NCBI RefSeq assembly: GCF_040958095.1
Contig: NC_091175.1
Location: forward strand, 18,627,695 to 18,691,694
Direction: 5' to 3'
DNA length: 64,000 bases
Origin: Procambarus clarkii
Lineage: Eukaryota; Arthropoda; Malacostraca; Decapoda; Cambaridae
Each line of letters begins with the position of its first letter. Within the stretch, counting starts at the first letter, position 1. Below, piece after piece: positions 10,275-21,924 of the stretch. The position numbers and the translations under genes are program-made. The notes beneath the pieces were generated by a model that saw only the letters and a list, made by a program, of their open reading frames with translations, was not told where the DNA came from and did not search any database.

Positions 10275-10877
10275 TCACCAGGATCCCTTGTGCTGGGGCT
10301 TGGTGTCGAAGAAAGAATTGGCGACGAAGAGATTATGACGACAGAAGAACTCCAGGAGGCGCTTCCCATTTTCATTCATCTTCCCAAATCCAAACTGGCC
10401 CAGGCAGGAAGGCCAAGAGCTGTGGTCAGAACCAACTCTTGCATTAAAGTCTCCCAGGAGAAAGACTGGCTCTTGTTGAGGTATGTCTCTGAGAGTTAGG
10501 CCGAGGTCACAGAACTCGTCCTTCGCTTCGGTAGAGGAGGTCAGTGTTGGTGCATAGGCGTTGATGAGGCTGACCATTCCTGCTGCTGTATGAAGCTGAA
10601 GTTTGATGATCCTTGCAGACTCTTCCGTGGGCGGTACTATGGACCCTAACAACCTGTTCCTGATGGCAAAGCCAATGCCATGCTCCCTTACCTCTTCTAG
10701 TGGTGTGCCCTGCCAGAAGAAGGTAAAGTCCTTCTTCCTTATGCTGCCTGTCGCGGGCAGACGTGTCTCCTGCAGGGCGACTATGTCCATCTGGGGCCTG
10801 CGTAGTTCATTGTTGATCACAGCTGTCTTGCGGGCGTCGTTCACTTCCAGTAGATCTTCCGAGAGACCCGGTGTCAT
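10275..10877 (-). pseudogene. LINE APE-type endonuclease domain
   Basis: A 200-residue frame on the minus strand. Recognisable motifs are MDIVALQETRLPATGSI (catalytic Glu in LQE), FFWQGTPLEEVREHGIGFAI, VSLINAYAPT and VFLLGDFNARVGSDHSSW (catalytic GDFN). It ends at one in-frame TGA directly after KPQHKGSW. Beyond the stop the same frame continues HPRSKNWHQLDLVPTRRSN. The SDH-like motif lies in that continuation (SADCDTNHSLV). In a living element this domain nicks target DNA. Here the element is dead because its RT is deleted. Confidence 0.87.
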
Positions 10878-11705
10878 GGTCCTTACATTCCATGTGCCCA
10901 GTTCTCAAGGGTGGCTCTGTGTTTGTTTTCTTTTGCCTGGTGCATGGTTGACGATCCGCTTATTGGATGGTGGCCTAAGCCCCAAGCACCCAATGGGTGG
11001 GACAGCGCCTAACTGGCTTGGGGCTGCCCAGTTTGAGGCGGGCGGTAGCTGTCTGATGAAATCCGATGATTTCTCCCACCGACGGAAGCAACCTCTGGCG
11101 CCTCACTCTACGCCAATTGAGTGGTAGAATTATGATTATTTTTCTAAGGATGTCATTGCTGGGCGCTGGAGTGGGGGGGGGAGGGGGGGCGGATAAGCTC
11201 CCACAGCCTGTAAAGTGCCCCTGATGGCGTGCGCCTTAAACAGCTTCTGACAACCAAGTTTAGGTCCTGGCCTGTGCATGTGGCCTAGCTTTTCGGCCCG
11301 GCGGAACTGCTTCTACTAACAGAAGGAGCGAAGGTGCGTTAAAACAGTTGCTTCAGGCAGATGGGACTCGTCAGCCTGGGATGGCAGCTCATCTAGGTGA
11401 AGGAAAACCCCAAATTCAAACCTCCGCTGCCTTGCGGATAAACCCACTCATGAGAAAGTTTTCGGGAGTCAACCCTGAGGAAAAAATCCGGAGTCGGAGT
11501 CCCTAAGGCGGTTTGCAGCTGTTTACAGCTACATTCTGGCAATTCCTGCGACGACACTGGTGCCAAGCGCATCAGCGCCCGCCCTTCCCTTGGACCACAT
11601 CGGTGGCGTGGAGAGGGTGGACCTGCTACATGAGCAACACCCGGTTCTCCACAACTACTGCCCAGGCCTGTGCGCTGAGAGGACATCCAGCGCGGTAGTT
11701 ACTGC

Positions 11706-11830
11706 TGATATTATTATTAATATTATTATTGAGAAAATCGGTAAGAACCATGATGAGGATTCGAACCAATGCGGTAGGTAGTCCCAGGCACACGCCTCAG
11801 ACAATCAGGCCACGACATGGTCAATTGGAA
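11706..11830 (-). mobile_element. tRNA-derived SINE fragment
   Basis: Minus strand: GTCGTGGCCTGATTGTCTGA (A-box-like) is followed by CATTGGTTCGAATCCTCATC (good B box GGTTCGAATCC) with normal spacing. It then runs into an ATT-rich 3' end. A degenerate tRNA head of a different SINE family from 7447-8156. Confidence 0.68.
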
Positions 11831-11944
11831 TACAACCTAGAGTTCTACTGAACATACGAGGGTTTCCTGAGGCTTCTACTGAAGCCGGAACAGAATTTTC
11901 ACACACTTCCTCCCCATCCCATACACTCTGGCTCTATCATTTAT

Positions 11945-12050
11945 ACATGTTCTACCTCTGATGTGTGGAACGACAAAGCGCATAGGTTCGATCCCACATA
12001 ACAGCTCCTACGGACTTTCTTCCTGTTGCGGTCACGTAAGTGTGATTATG
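11945..12050 (+). mobile_element. possible tRNA-like SINE fragment with (ATT)n tail
   Basis: GCATAGGTTCGATCCCACAT is a good B box. The A box is weak (GATGTGTGGAACGAC). An (ATT)n microsatellite follows, a plausible SINE tail. Confidence 0.4.
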
Positions 12051-12054
12051 CTCT

Positions 12055-12151
<97 letters not shown>
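12055..12151. repeat. (ATT)n microsatellite
   Basis: About 31 uninterrupted ATT/TTA triplets. Confidence 0.98.
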
Positions 12152-12274
12152 ACGTCTGTAACTTAAGACAAGAAGCTTTGTCTCGTGTTTATATTATGCA
12201 GAAAAGATGCATTGTTAACGATTCTTCAGGGAAATTATCCGATACTGAAGACAAATACAACATAATTTACAACA

Positions 12275-14448
12275 TTGCAGTGTAATGTATGTTTGTACAC
12301 AGCTTCACACTGTAATGTATGTTTGTACACAGCTTCACACTGTAATGTATGTTTGTACACAGCTTCACACTGTAATGTATGTTTGTACACAGCTTCACAC
12401 TGTAATGTATGTTTGTACACAGCTTCACACTGTAATGTATGTTTGTACACAGCTTCACACTGTAATGTATGTTTGTACACAGCTTCACACTGTAATGTAT
12501 GTTTGTACACAGCTTCACACTGTAATGTATGTTTGTACACAGCTTCACACTGTAATGTATGTTTGTACACAGCTTCACACTGTAATGTATGTTTGTACAC
12601 AGCTTCACACTGTAATGCATGTTTGTACACAGCTTCACACTGTAATGTATGTTTGTACACAGCTTCACACTGTAATGTATGTTTGTACACAGCTTCACAC
12701 TGTAATGTATGTTTGTACACAGCTTCACACTGTAATGTATGTTTGTACACAGCTTCACACTGTAATGTATGTTTGTACACAGCTTCACACTGTAATGTAT
12801 GTTTGTACACAGCTTCACACTGTAATGTATGTTTGTACACAGCTTCACACTGTAATGTATGTTTGTACACAGCTTCACACTGTAATGTATGTTTGTACAC
12901 AGCTTCACACTGTAATGTATGTTTGTACACAGCTTCACACTGTAATGTATGTTTGTACACAGCTTCACACTGTAATGTATGTTTGTACACAGCTTCACAC
13001 TGTAATGTATGTTTGTACACAGCTTCACACTGTAATGTATGTTTGTACACAGCTTCACACTGTAATGTATGTTTGTACACAGCTTCACACTGTAATGTAT
13101 GTTTGTACACAGCTTCACACTGTAATGTATGTTTGTACACAGCTTCACACTGTAATGTATGTTTGTACACAGCTTCACACTGTAATGTATGTTTGTACAC
13201 AGCTTCACACTGTAATGTATGTTTGTACACAGCTTCACACTGTAATGTATGTTTGTACACAGCTTCACACTGTAATGTATGTTTGTACACAGCTTCACAC
13301 TGTAATGTATGTTTGTACACAGCTTCACACTGTAATGTATGTTTGTACACAGCTTCACACTGTAATGTATGTTTGTACACAGCTTCACACTGTAATGTAT
13401 GTTTGTACACAGCTTCACACTGTAATGTATGTTTGTACACAGCTTCACACTGTAATGTATGTTTGTACACAGCTTCACACTGTAATGTATGTTTGTACAC
13501 AGCTTCACACTGTAATGTATGTTTGTACACAGCTTCACACTGTAATGTATGTTTGTACACAGCTTCACACTGTAATGTATGTTTGTACACAGCTTCACAC
13601 TGTAATGTATGTTTGTACACAGCTTCACACTGTAATGTATGTTTGTACACAGCTTCACACTGTAATGTATGTTTGTACACAGCTTCACACTGTAATGTAT
13701 GTTTGTACACAGCTTCACACTGTAATGTATGTTTGTACACAGCTTCACACTGTAATGTATGTTTGTACACAGCTTCACACTGTAATGTATGTTTGTACAC
13801 AGCTTCACACTGTAATGTATGTTTGTACACAGCTTCACACTGTAATGTATGTTTGTACACAGCTTCACACTGTAATGCATGTTTGTACACAGCTTCACAC
13901 TGTAATGCATGTTTGTACACAGCTTCACACTGTAATGCATGTTTGTACACAGCTTCACACTGTAATGCATGTTTGTACACAGCTTCACACTGTAATGCAT
14001 GTTTGTACACAGCTTCACACTGTAATGCATGTTTGTACACAGCTTCACGCTGTAATGCATGTTTGTACACAGCTTCGCACTGTAATGCATGTTTTTACAC
14101 AGCTTCACACTGTAATGCATGTTTGTACACAGCTTCACACTGTAATGTATGTTTGTACACAGCTTCGCGCTGTAATGTATGTTTGTACACAGCTTCGCAC
14201 TGTAATGCATGTTTGTACACAGCTTCACACTGTAATGCATGTTTTTACACAGCTTCACGCTGTAATGCATGTTTGTACACAGCTTCGCGCTGTAATGCAT
14301 GTTTGTACACAGCTTCACACTGTAATGTATGTTTGTACACAGCTTCACACTGTAATGCATGTTTGTACACAGCTTCACGCTGTAATGCATGTTTGTACAC
14401 AGCTTCGCACTGTAATGCATGTTTGTACACAGCTTCACGCTGTAATAA
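12275..14448. repeat. 30-base minisatellite, about 72 units
   Basis: Units of 30 bases: TGTAATGTATGTTTGTACAC followed by AGCTTCACAC. The left three quarters (12280-13860) is almost perfectly uniform, with a single ATGCAT variant near 12617. The right end (13870-14445) is a mosaic of ATGCAT, TTCGCAC, TTCACGC, TTCGCGC and GTTTTTAC variants. Since 30 is divisible by three and the unit lacks stops in several frames, open frames exceeding 600 residues exist on both strands. None has non-repeat protein sequence, so I do not call a gene. Confidence 0.98.
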
Positions 14449-14669
14449 ATAATTATGAGGTTTGAAGCATAATAAAGTTCGACTCAGTTTGCAGTTAAAT
14501 TAGCCATAAAGACTTTGGAACCAAAATTAAATCACAGGAATGAGAAATGAGTTATGAGAACACACTGAAGCTAAACAATGAGGGTCCTCGGGCACACGCA
14601 CCACCGACTGGGCCATGATGGGCTATAAAGGTCCAAGATAAAGGAGCACTTCTGGGTGAGATAGTCCCG

Positions 14670-14736
14670 TCCTGGTTCAGTTGGTTGTGCGTGAGCCTGA
14701 TGAATTCAGGCTTCGATTCCATCGTCCTTGGGATAC
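14670..14736 (+). mobile_element. tRNA-like SINE head fragment
   Basis: GTCCTGGTTCAGTTGGTTGT (A box TGGTTCAGTTGG) is followed 33 bases later by GGCTTCGATTCCATC (B box). A tRNA-derived head with no clear body, butting against the fragment that follows. Confidence 0.55.
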
Positions 14737-14815
14737 AAGGGGGGAAGGAATAGTGGCCCCCCCCCAACCACTTGGATCGTCGGGGAATCGAACGCCGACC
14801 CGCATATAGCGGTAC
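14737..14815 (-). mobile_element. SINE fragment, same family as 29225-29420
   Basis: Minus strand: GGTCGGCGTTCGATTCCCCG (B box), then ACGATCCAAGTGGTTGGG and CCACTATTCCTTCCCCCC. The family is also seen at 3309-3460, 29225-29420 and 63492-63520. Confidence 0.65.
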
Positions 14816-14841
14816 AAGAGGTTGAAGAGGCGGGAGCTCAC

Positions 14842-15853
14842 CTTTGGATGGCCTTCTTGACGAGAGCGCCCTGGTAGAGCGCCGGGTGGCGGTTGACGAA
14901 GTAGAGGAACTGGAGCTCTCTCTGGGCTGCTCGGATGAGGTTGAGGCTGAACTGTACTTGGCTGGCGCCCTTAACTCGGGACTTGTAGTTGGGCACTCTG
15001 CTGCCTCCTCTCTCTCCTCCTCCACCCCCTCCTCTTTCTCCTCCTCCTCCTCCTCCTCCTCCTCCTCCTCCTCTTTCTCCTCCTCCTCCTCTTTCTCCTC
15101 CTCCTCCTCCTCTTTCTCCTCCTCCTCCTCTTTCTCCTCCTCCTCCTCCTCTTTCCCCTCCTCCTCCTCCTCTTTCTCCTCCTCCTCCTCCTCCTCCTCT
15201 TTCCCCTCCTCCTCCTCCTCTTTCCCCTCCTCCTCCTCTTTCTCCTCCTCCTCCTCTTTCCCCTCCTCCTCCTCTTTCTCCTCCTCCTCCTCCTCTTTCT
15301 CCTCCTCCTCCTCTTTCCCCTCCTCCTCCTCCTCTTTCCCCTCCTCCTCCACCTCTTTCACCTCCTCCTACTCCTTTTTCCCCTCCTCCTCCTCCTCTTT
15401 CACCTCCTCCTCCACCTCTTTCACCTCCTCCTCCTCCTCTTTCACCTCCTCCTCCACCTCTTTCTCCTCCACCGCCTCCCGTTTCTCCTCTTTCTCCTCC
15501 ACTGCTTCCCCTGTCTGCCTTTTCTCCTCCACCACCTCTTCTTTCCCCTCTTTCTCCTCCACCTCCTCTCCTTTCCCCTCTTTCTCCTCCACCGCTTCCC
15601 CTTTCTGCCTTGTCTCCTCCACCGCTTACTCTCTCTCCACCACCAACATCACCCTTTTCCCCTCTTTCTTTTCCCCTCTCTCCTCTTTCTAGGCCACCTC
15701 CTCCTCTTTCTCCCCCACTGCCTCCTCTTTCCCCTCCTCCTCCTCCTCCTCCTCCTCCTCCTCCTCCGCTGCTGCTGCCGCCGGAACCGCCAGGGCCTTC
15801 AATTCCTCCTGCTCCTCCTCCAGCTCCTTCGGTAGCGTTCTCACCCACCACGA
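14842..15853 (-). CDS. Internal exon of a DUF1399 / glycine-rich-domain (GRDP-like) protein
   Basis: The only convincing host coding exon. The minus-strand frame is open throughout. Its C-terminal end, [20 protein letters not shown] followed by [18 protein letters not shown] and ALVKKAIQR, resembles the start of the DUF1399 domain ('V..A.R.L.FL..V..HP.LY.G..V..A..RYE..WLPL'). The exon ends CATCCAAAG|GTGAGC, a consensus 5' splice site at the expected point inside 'QRYE'. Upstream, TTTTCTTGTCTTTTCAG at 15870-15854 is a good 3' splice site. Alternatively, an ATG at 15917 would give a signal-peptide-like start ([20 protein letters not shown]), but I favour the acceptor. The middle (about 15765-15000) is low-complexity Gly/Glu/Arg. 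Following exons, which should carry the WLPL and DIHWVWHVH motifs, are not seen in the window. The biochemical role of this family is not well established. Confidence 0.6.
15000..15765. repeat. (CCT)n/(CTTTCTCC)n imperfect tract inside the GRDP-like exon
   Basis: On the plus strand, runs of CCT triplets are punctuated every 12 to 27 bases by CTTT. On the coding (minus) strand this gives GGAGGAGGAGAAAG, translated as Gly-rich GGGGER units in the frame set by the conserved flank. Shifting frame would give EEEEGK repeats, so length changes that are not multiples of three would destroy the downstream domain. Confidence 0.9.
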
Positions 15854-15943
15854 CTGAAAAGACAAGAAAACTCAACAGACTGACGAAGAAATATAATAGT
15901 AGTTTATTTATCAACATGCACATATACCCCCCCCTACACACCC

Positions 15944-16488
<545 letters not shown>

Positions 16489-16577
<89 letters not shown>
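16489..16577. repeat. (TA)n microsatellite
   Basis: TA repeat continuing from the right end of the palindromic element, with one TAT/ATT interruption. Confidence 0.96.
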
Positions 16578-16581
<4 letters not shown>

Positions 16582-16699
16582 TGATGGAAATATTTATAAA
16601 GTAAATGGACTTATGACAAAAAATAGGTGGTGACATTTGTAGATCCAGGAACTTTACATATAAAGTGCAAGTTTCATGAATTGATGAATTTTTCATGAA

Positions 16700-17530
<831 letters not shown>

Positions 17531-17531
17531 C

Positions 17532-17613
<82 letters not shown>

Positions 17614-17618
17614 AGAGA

Positions 17619-17693
<75 letters not shown>

Positions 17694-17698
17694 AGAGA

Positions 17699-17758
<60 letters not shown>
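17532..17758. repeat. (GA)n microsatellite with (GAAAGA)n islands
   Basis: About 227 bases of GA interrupted by two matched blocks of GAAAGA repeats (near 17606-17630 and 17686-17710). The two blocks about 80 bases apart suggest one internal duplication of the tract. Confidence 0.97.
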
Positions 17759-17761
<3 letters not shown>

Positions 17762-18576
17762 GGAATGCAGGAAGAATACCATCTCTATTTTTTCTCCCCC
17801 ATAACAGACGGGTTCGCTCCACTCCTGGAATAGGAGTCTTGTGCTCCACAACACCTTGATGAGAGTATTAATCTCGCAGAAAGGCGAATTTGCTCCTGCT
17901 GCCTCTTCCTCCTTCCGAAAAAACATTCCCAAGAAATCAATGTAATGTGTGGTGGAAATTGGAGGAAATACCTGGCAAGGAAAACCCCCAAAACTTAGGA
18001 ATCTGTGATATTGTGTTGTTGTCGTGGCCGAGGTCTTCGCTACACCCTCAAGCCCACAAACACACGTATTAACAAAGTTTTTTTTACGTTGCATGAACGT
18101 CGTTGCATCGTTGTAGCTATGTTATGTATATGTTATGTAATTATCAAAAAATAACCTAGGATCCCAGCTCATTTGCAGGTACCACTAATCGTTGTTATTT
18201 ATTCATTCAGACTAATCTTGATGAATTGTCTGAAAAATCATCGTCCCAGGAAGCCCTGGGTCGCAATTCATCATATGTCTCATCTTCACAATAGTCTTAC
18301 AGAGCTCTTGAGTGTTGTTTCTCTGGGGTCTGATGAGTCCGGATGATGAGTCCGTTGTGGTACTCATTGATGTCAGATGCACTCAACCCAGTGTACTCAT
18401 CCAGATGCACTCGTCTTAGATGAGCTTGAAGGGTCGAGCATCAGCTCCTAAGACCCGCCTTTCAATCATCAGTAGTTCAAGGCACTGATTATTTTCACTC
18501 GTTTTAATTATATTTACATTTAGAGGTGTGTACTGGGTTGGCATTTACAACATATTCATCTAATTAATATTTATTT
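17759..18576. other. no gene recognised
   Basis: Moderate-complexity sequence. Short open frames on both strands are not protein-like to me. 18330-18430 contains loosely repeated TGATGAGTCC and GATGCACTC words. No ribozyme core is completed. Confidence 0.45.
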
Positions 18577-19070
18577 AAGGTGTCTTTAACAACATTGTCT
18601 AAGGAACTACGGTACAAAACAACACTGCTTAAGGAACTACGGTACAAAACAATACTGTCTAAGGAACAACGGTACAAAACAACACTGTCTAAGAAACTAC
18701 GGTACAAAACAACACTGTCTAAGAAACTACGGTACAAAACAACACTGTCTAAGAAACTACGGTACAAAACAACACTGTCTAAGAAACTACGGTACAAAAC
18801 AACACTGTCTAAGAAACTACGGTACAAAACAACACTGTCTAAGAAACTACGGTACAAAACAACACTGTCTAAGAAACTACGGTACAAAACAATACTGTCT
18901 AAGGAACTACGGTACAAAACAACACTGTCTAAGAAACTACGGTACAAAACAACACTGTCTAAGAAACTACGGTACAAAACAACACTGTCTAAGAAACTAC
19001 GGTACAAAACAACACTGTCTAAGGAACTACGGTACAAAACAACACTGTCTAAGGAACTACGGTACAAAAC
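18577..19070. repeat. 30-base minisatellite
   Basis: About 16 units of 30 bases: AAGAAACTACGGTACAAAAC followed by AACACTGTCT. The interior units are identical, and the flanking units carry GG for GA (AAGGAACTAC) or AATACTG. Ten-residue repeat frames result on both strands and are not called as genes. Confidence 0.97.
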
Positions 19071-19332
19071 GCACACAAAGAGACGCTTAAAGTATTCTCT
19101 CAAAGCCCGAAATGGTAGAAAATTGTGAAGAGACGCTCTGAGCTACAATATCCGAGGCGAGTGTAAGTTGTGGAGTCGATCTCTTGTCTCATTCCAGCGG
19201 TAGGGGATTACAGCCAAGTTCCCTAATAGCCTGTTACACCGGAACGAGGAGTTAGCGAGGGACGTTAGTGACGATACACCCGCTGAGAAGCTGCGGGGGG
19301 GTGATGATCCCTTGCCGCTCTGGCAAGATCTC

Positions 19333-19491
19333 TAGGAGGAGATGCTTAGGAGACCAGGAGATGTCTAGGAGACCAGGAGATGTCTAGGAGACCAGGAGAT
19401 GTCTAGGAGACCAGGAGATGTCTAGGAGACCAGGAGATGTCTAGGAGACCAGGAGATGCTTAGGAGACCAGGAGATGCTTAGGAGACTGTG
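19333..19491. repeat. 19-base minisatellite
   Basis: About eight units of GAGACCAGGAGATGTCTAG, the outer ones with GATGCTTAG in place of GATGTCTAG. Confidence 0.94.
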
Positions 19492-19550
19492 GTTTACATC
19501 AATGAAGTGTTACACCACGTAAACACTATATGAAATATACCATCTTATAT

Positions 19551-19710
19551 ATTTTTAGGTTTGGTTTGGTCAGATTACGTTCGAGTAAGTTAGGTGAGGA
19601 TTGGTGAGGTCAGGTTAAGTTAGGATAGACTAGGTGAGATTAGGTTCACTTAGGTTGTGTTAGGATGGGTCAGGCTAGGTTAGGATAGGTCAGTTTAGGT
19701 TAGAATACAA
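19551..19710. repeat. degenerate TTAGG-like tract
   Basis: Repeated words such as GGTTAAGTTAGGATAG, AGGTGAGATTAGG and AGGCTAGGTTAGGATAGG. It resembles a decayed interstitial array of the arthropod telomeric unit TTAGG, or drift of a GGTTAG-rich transposon core like that in the palindromic MITEs. Confidence 0.55.
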
Positions 19711-20417
19711 CCTGTCCTCGGTATACCATAGTACATATGTCACATAATGCTCATAGTTCCTATGCTGTTAATGTTTACAGTTTCCCTGTGATAGATTTAT
19801 AGTTTTTAGCTATCATTAGCCACCAATCCTTCCTCAGGTCCCATAGTACCCGTCCCATAGTACCCGTCCCATAGAACCTGTCCCATAGAACCCGTCCCAT
19901 CACAGTGGACAGCAGAATAGTGTATTCATACACAGTAGACTTATACTCACTGCCGAGTACCTACTCACTGCTAAATGAACAGGTGCGTTAGCTGAAAGGA
20001 AATGTGCCCAATCATTCCCGTCCCTCCCGGGATTCTCGATTGTGTGTTGAGGATGAATCCGTCTGTACTAGCGGGTATGGGAATCAATTCACTTCACAGG
20101 ATGGTTATAGGGGGTCCAGAACCCCCGCCCCCCCCCAGGGGATGAGAATAGGATGGTTATTGGGTTCAATACTACAAGCATATGTACTCTGTACCCCCAT
20201 GTATCACTACATGTATTCTGTACCCCCACATGTACTCTTCATCACACCTTCAAAAAAGTGATGGGTATTGGGTGATATATGTGAAAAAATATTAATTAAT
20301 AATTACCAATAGCAATCAATTTATTATACAGTTGGTGTATCCTGGGAATGGTCAGTAATTCTGCTTTGTGGATAGAGGGCAGGACAGAGACCTTGTGGGA
20401 CTGAGCACAGAGGACGG
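19711..20417. other. no gene recognised
   Basis: Contains a short CCCATAGTACCCGT-type tandem repeat (19835-19902) and scattered GTACCCCCATGT words (20190-20240). Nothing else is recognisable. Confidence 0.5.
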
Positions 20418-20970
20418 TACGGATGGGTATGGGGTCCAATACCACCCACAGGATGGGTATGGGGTCCAATACCACCCACAGGATGGGTATGGGGTCCAAT
20501 ACCACCCACAGGATGGGTATGGGGTCCAATACCACCCACAGGATGGGTATGGGGTCCAATACCACCCACAGAATGGGTATGGGGTCCAATACCACCCACA
20601 GGATGGGTATGGGGTCCAATACCACCCACAGGATGGGTATGGGGTCCACTACAACCAAGAGGATTGGTATTTGGTCCACTACCGCCCACAGGATGGGTAT
20701 GGGGTCCAATACCACCCACAGGATGGGTATGGGGTCCACTACAACCAAGAGGATTGGTATTTGGTCCACTACCGCCCACAGGAAGGGTATGGGGGTCCAC
20801 TACCGCCCACTGGGTCGGTATGGGGTCCATTACTGCCCACGGGGTGGGTATGGGGTTCATTACTACCCACAGGATGGGTATGGAGTCCACTACCATCTGT
20901 AGGATAGGTATGGGTGCCTACAACCGTCCATAAGATGGGTATGGGGTCCCCTGCCATCCATAGGACTGAT
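20418..20970. repeat. 30-base minisatellite, outer end of left inverted arm
   Basis: About 18 units of GGATGGGTATGGGGTCCAAT followed by ACCACCCACA. A two-unit block reading GGTCCACTACAACCAAGAGG occurs twice (about 20640 and 20735), so a higher-order duplication is present. The right end is diverged. The same family, in opposite orientation, lies at 36255-36950 outside the right arm. One unit matches a retroelement 3' tail at 38105-38146. Confidence 0.96.
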
Positions 20971-21041
20971 ATGGACTATCTGAGGTGGAGGTTACGATAA
21001 GACAGATATAAGCTGATAAACCTCAAGGTAAACATACAGCT

Positions 21042-21387
21042 CTAACAGGCAGAACTGAAGAGGTCGGAGCTGTAGAGGGCGTGTAAAAAGGAGCTGGGAA
21101 CCGCCTGACAGCCTATAAGACTTGTCTTGAGACTTATACTCCAGACGCTCGAGGAGCACCTTGGGGGAGACGGAGACAGGAAGAGCGAGGAAGGTGACGG
21201 GAAGTTTTGTTCCGAGGACGAGAGGAGCGCCGAGGACCCGTCCGGCGACACGTGGTGATCGTCGAGGACGCCACTTGTGCAGAATAATATTCTGAACAAT
21301 GTCATCCTGGACGTTAATAGTTATTAGAAAGCATAAATGTCCACACTTCAATAAGTTAAAATCGCTTAATTTGTCATTAACGAGCAA
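21042..21387 (-). other. conserved open frames in the upstream block (left copy)
   Basis: Upstream of the promoter, on the opposite strand, two overlapping frames are open in both arms. Frame A gives KWRPRRSPR...GRVLGAPLVLGTKLPVTFL. Frame B (21042-21305) gives MTLFRILFCTSGVLDDHH. Between arms, frame A changes are V/D, DK/GE, F/S and C/W. Frame B changes are S/T, T/A, A/G and one silent, which is milder. A splice-acceptor-like TTAACGTCCAG precedes GATGACATTG. I recognise no domain, so this could be a divergent gene's exon or well-converted non-coding DNA. Confidence 0.4.
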
Positions 21388-21747
21388 TATCTTAAGTCAG
21401 TTGAAAGCAAATATTTAACATCATTCAGTGTTATATCAGGAATTTTGGGTTGTGGGTTTGTTAGTCTGTTATTGTATATATTGTATATTGTAGTTGTGGA
21501 GCGGCCATTAACAGTTGTTGACTGACGGACGATTACTACTTCACTTCCATATTGCAAATGTTGTGTTGTTGCAACATTTACAACAGAATGTTGTATTTGA
21601 TTTTTGAATTATATTTTGAAATTAACAACTTCAAACATACAAGCTGGGGATCACTATTGGTTCATTAGAGACTCGTTCGTATTTGGGGAAGTGAAGGAGT
21701 GGTTGTTGGCCATTGTTAATTGACACTTGAGACTCGCAAAATGTTAA

Positions 21748-21847
21748 CCAATGGGGTGAGTGTTAGGGTGAATGTCAACCAATCAGCGGCCGGGTTGGGT
21801 TGGTTGCTGGGTATATAAGAAACGATGAGACAAAAAGCACTTCAGTG
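21748..21847 (+). promoter_or_regulatory. Core promoter, left copy: two CCAAT boxes, TATA box, initiator
   Basis: CCAAT at 21748-21752 (TTAACCAATGG) and at 21779-21783 (CAACCAATCAGCG, a very good NF-Y site), 31 bases apart. The TATA box TATATAAG is at 21812-21819, and the initiator TCAGTG at 21842-21847, an arthropod-type TCAGT. With the A at 21844 as +1, TATA starts at -32, ideal Pol II geometry. Every element is kept in the right-arm copy at 35144-35243. Confidence 0.8.
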
Positions 21848-21894
21848 TGTTTTACCTCACTTTTGGTATACAGTTCCAGCTTCGTCTCTTGGAG
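21844..21894 (+). other. Predicted 51-base first exon, left copy
   Basis: From the initiator A to CTCTTGGAG|GTGAGC, a near-consensus 5' splice site at 21895. No ATG is present in the exon, so it would be 5' UTR or part of a non-coding RNA. The right arm has the same exon with one visible base change (TTTTACC versus TTGTACC). Confidence 0.65.
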
Positions 21895-21924
21895 GTGAGC
21901 TGTATGGTGAGGATCCTCTTCTCC

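Larger units (their letters stand above)
9146..11705 (-). mobile_element. RTE-like LINE with internal deletion of the RT core
   Basis: Minus strand, from a presumed 5' UTR (about 11705-10880) through an APE-type endonuclease (10877-10275), a linker (10238-9504) and the extreme C terminus (about 9560-9146). The endonuclease resembles the 'craniofacial development protein 2-like' proteins, which derive from RTE/BovB elements, so I assign RTE-like with moderate confidence. The catalytic reverse-transcriptase core is absent. The frame passes from HYSELYSRE straight to RELNRCIGKAATTLARL, which normally lies several hundred residues further on. A short AGAGAG identity at the join suggests a microhomology deletion. 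A G-run at 11170-11192 interrupts the UTR. Confidence 0.8.

Noticed and set aside
12235-14465. Open frames of 600-726 residues on both strands
   Set aside because: The 30-base unit is divisible by three and stop-free in several frames. No non-repeat protein sequence, start context or splice site supports a gene.
14552-15361. Glu/Lys-rich minus-strand protein
   Set aside because: Alternative frame of the purine-rich tract. The frame carrying the DUF1399-like segment and ending at a good donor is preferred.
18330-18365. Hammerhead ribozyme (CTGATGAGTCC)
   Set aside because: The CUGAUGA core is present, but no GAAA/C partner strand or closing stem follows. A similar CTGATGAG at 1612 also fails.
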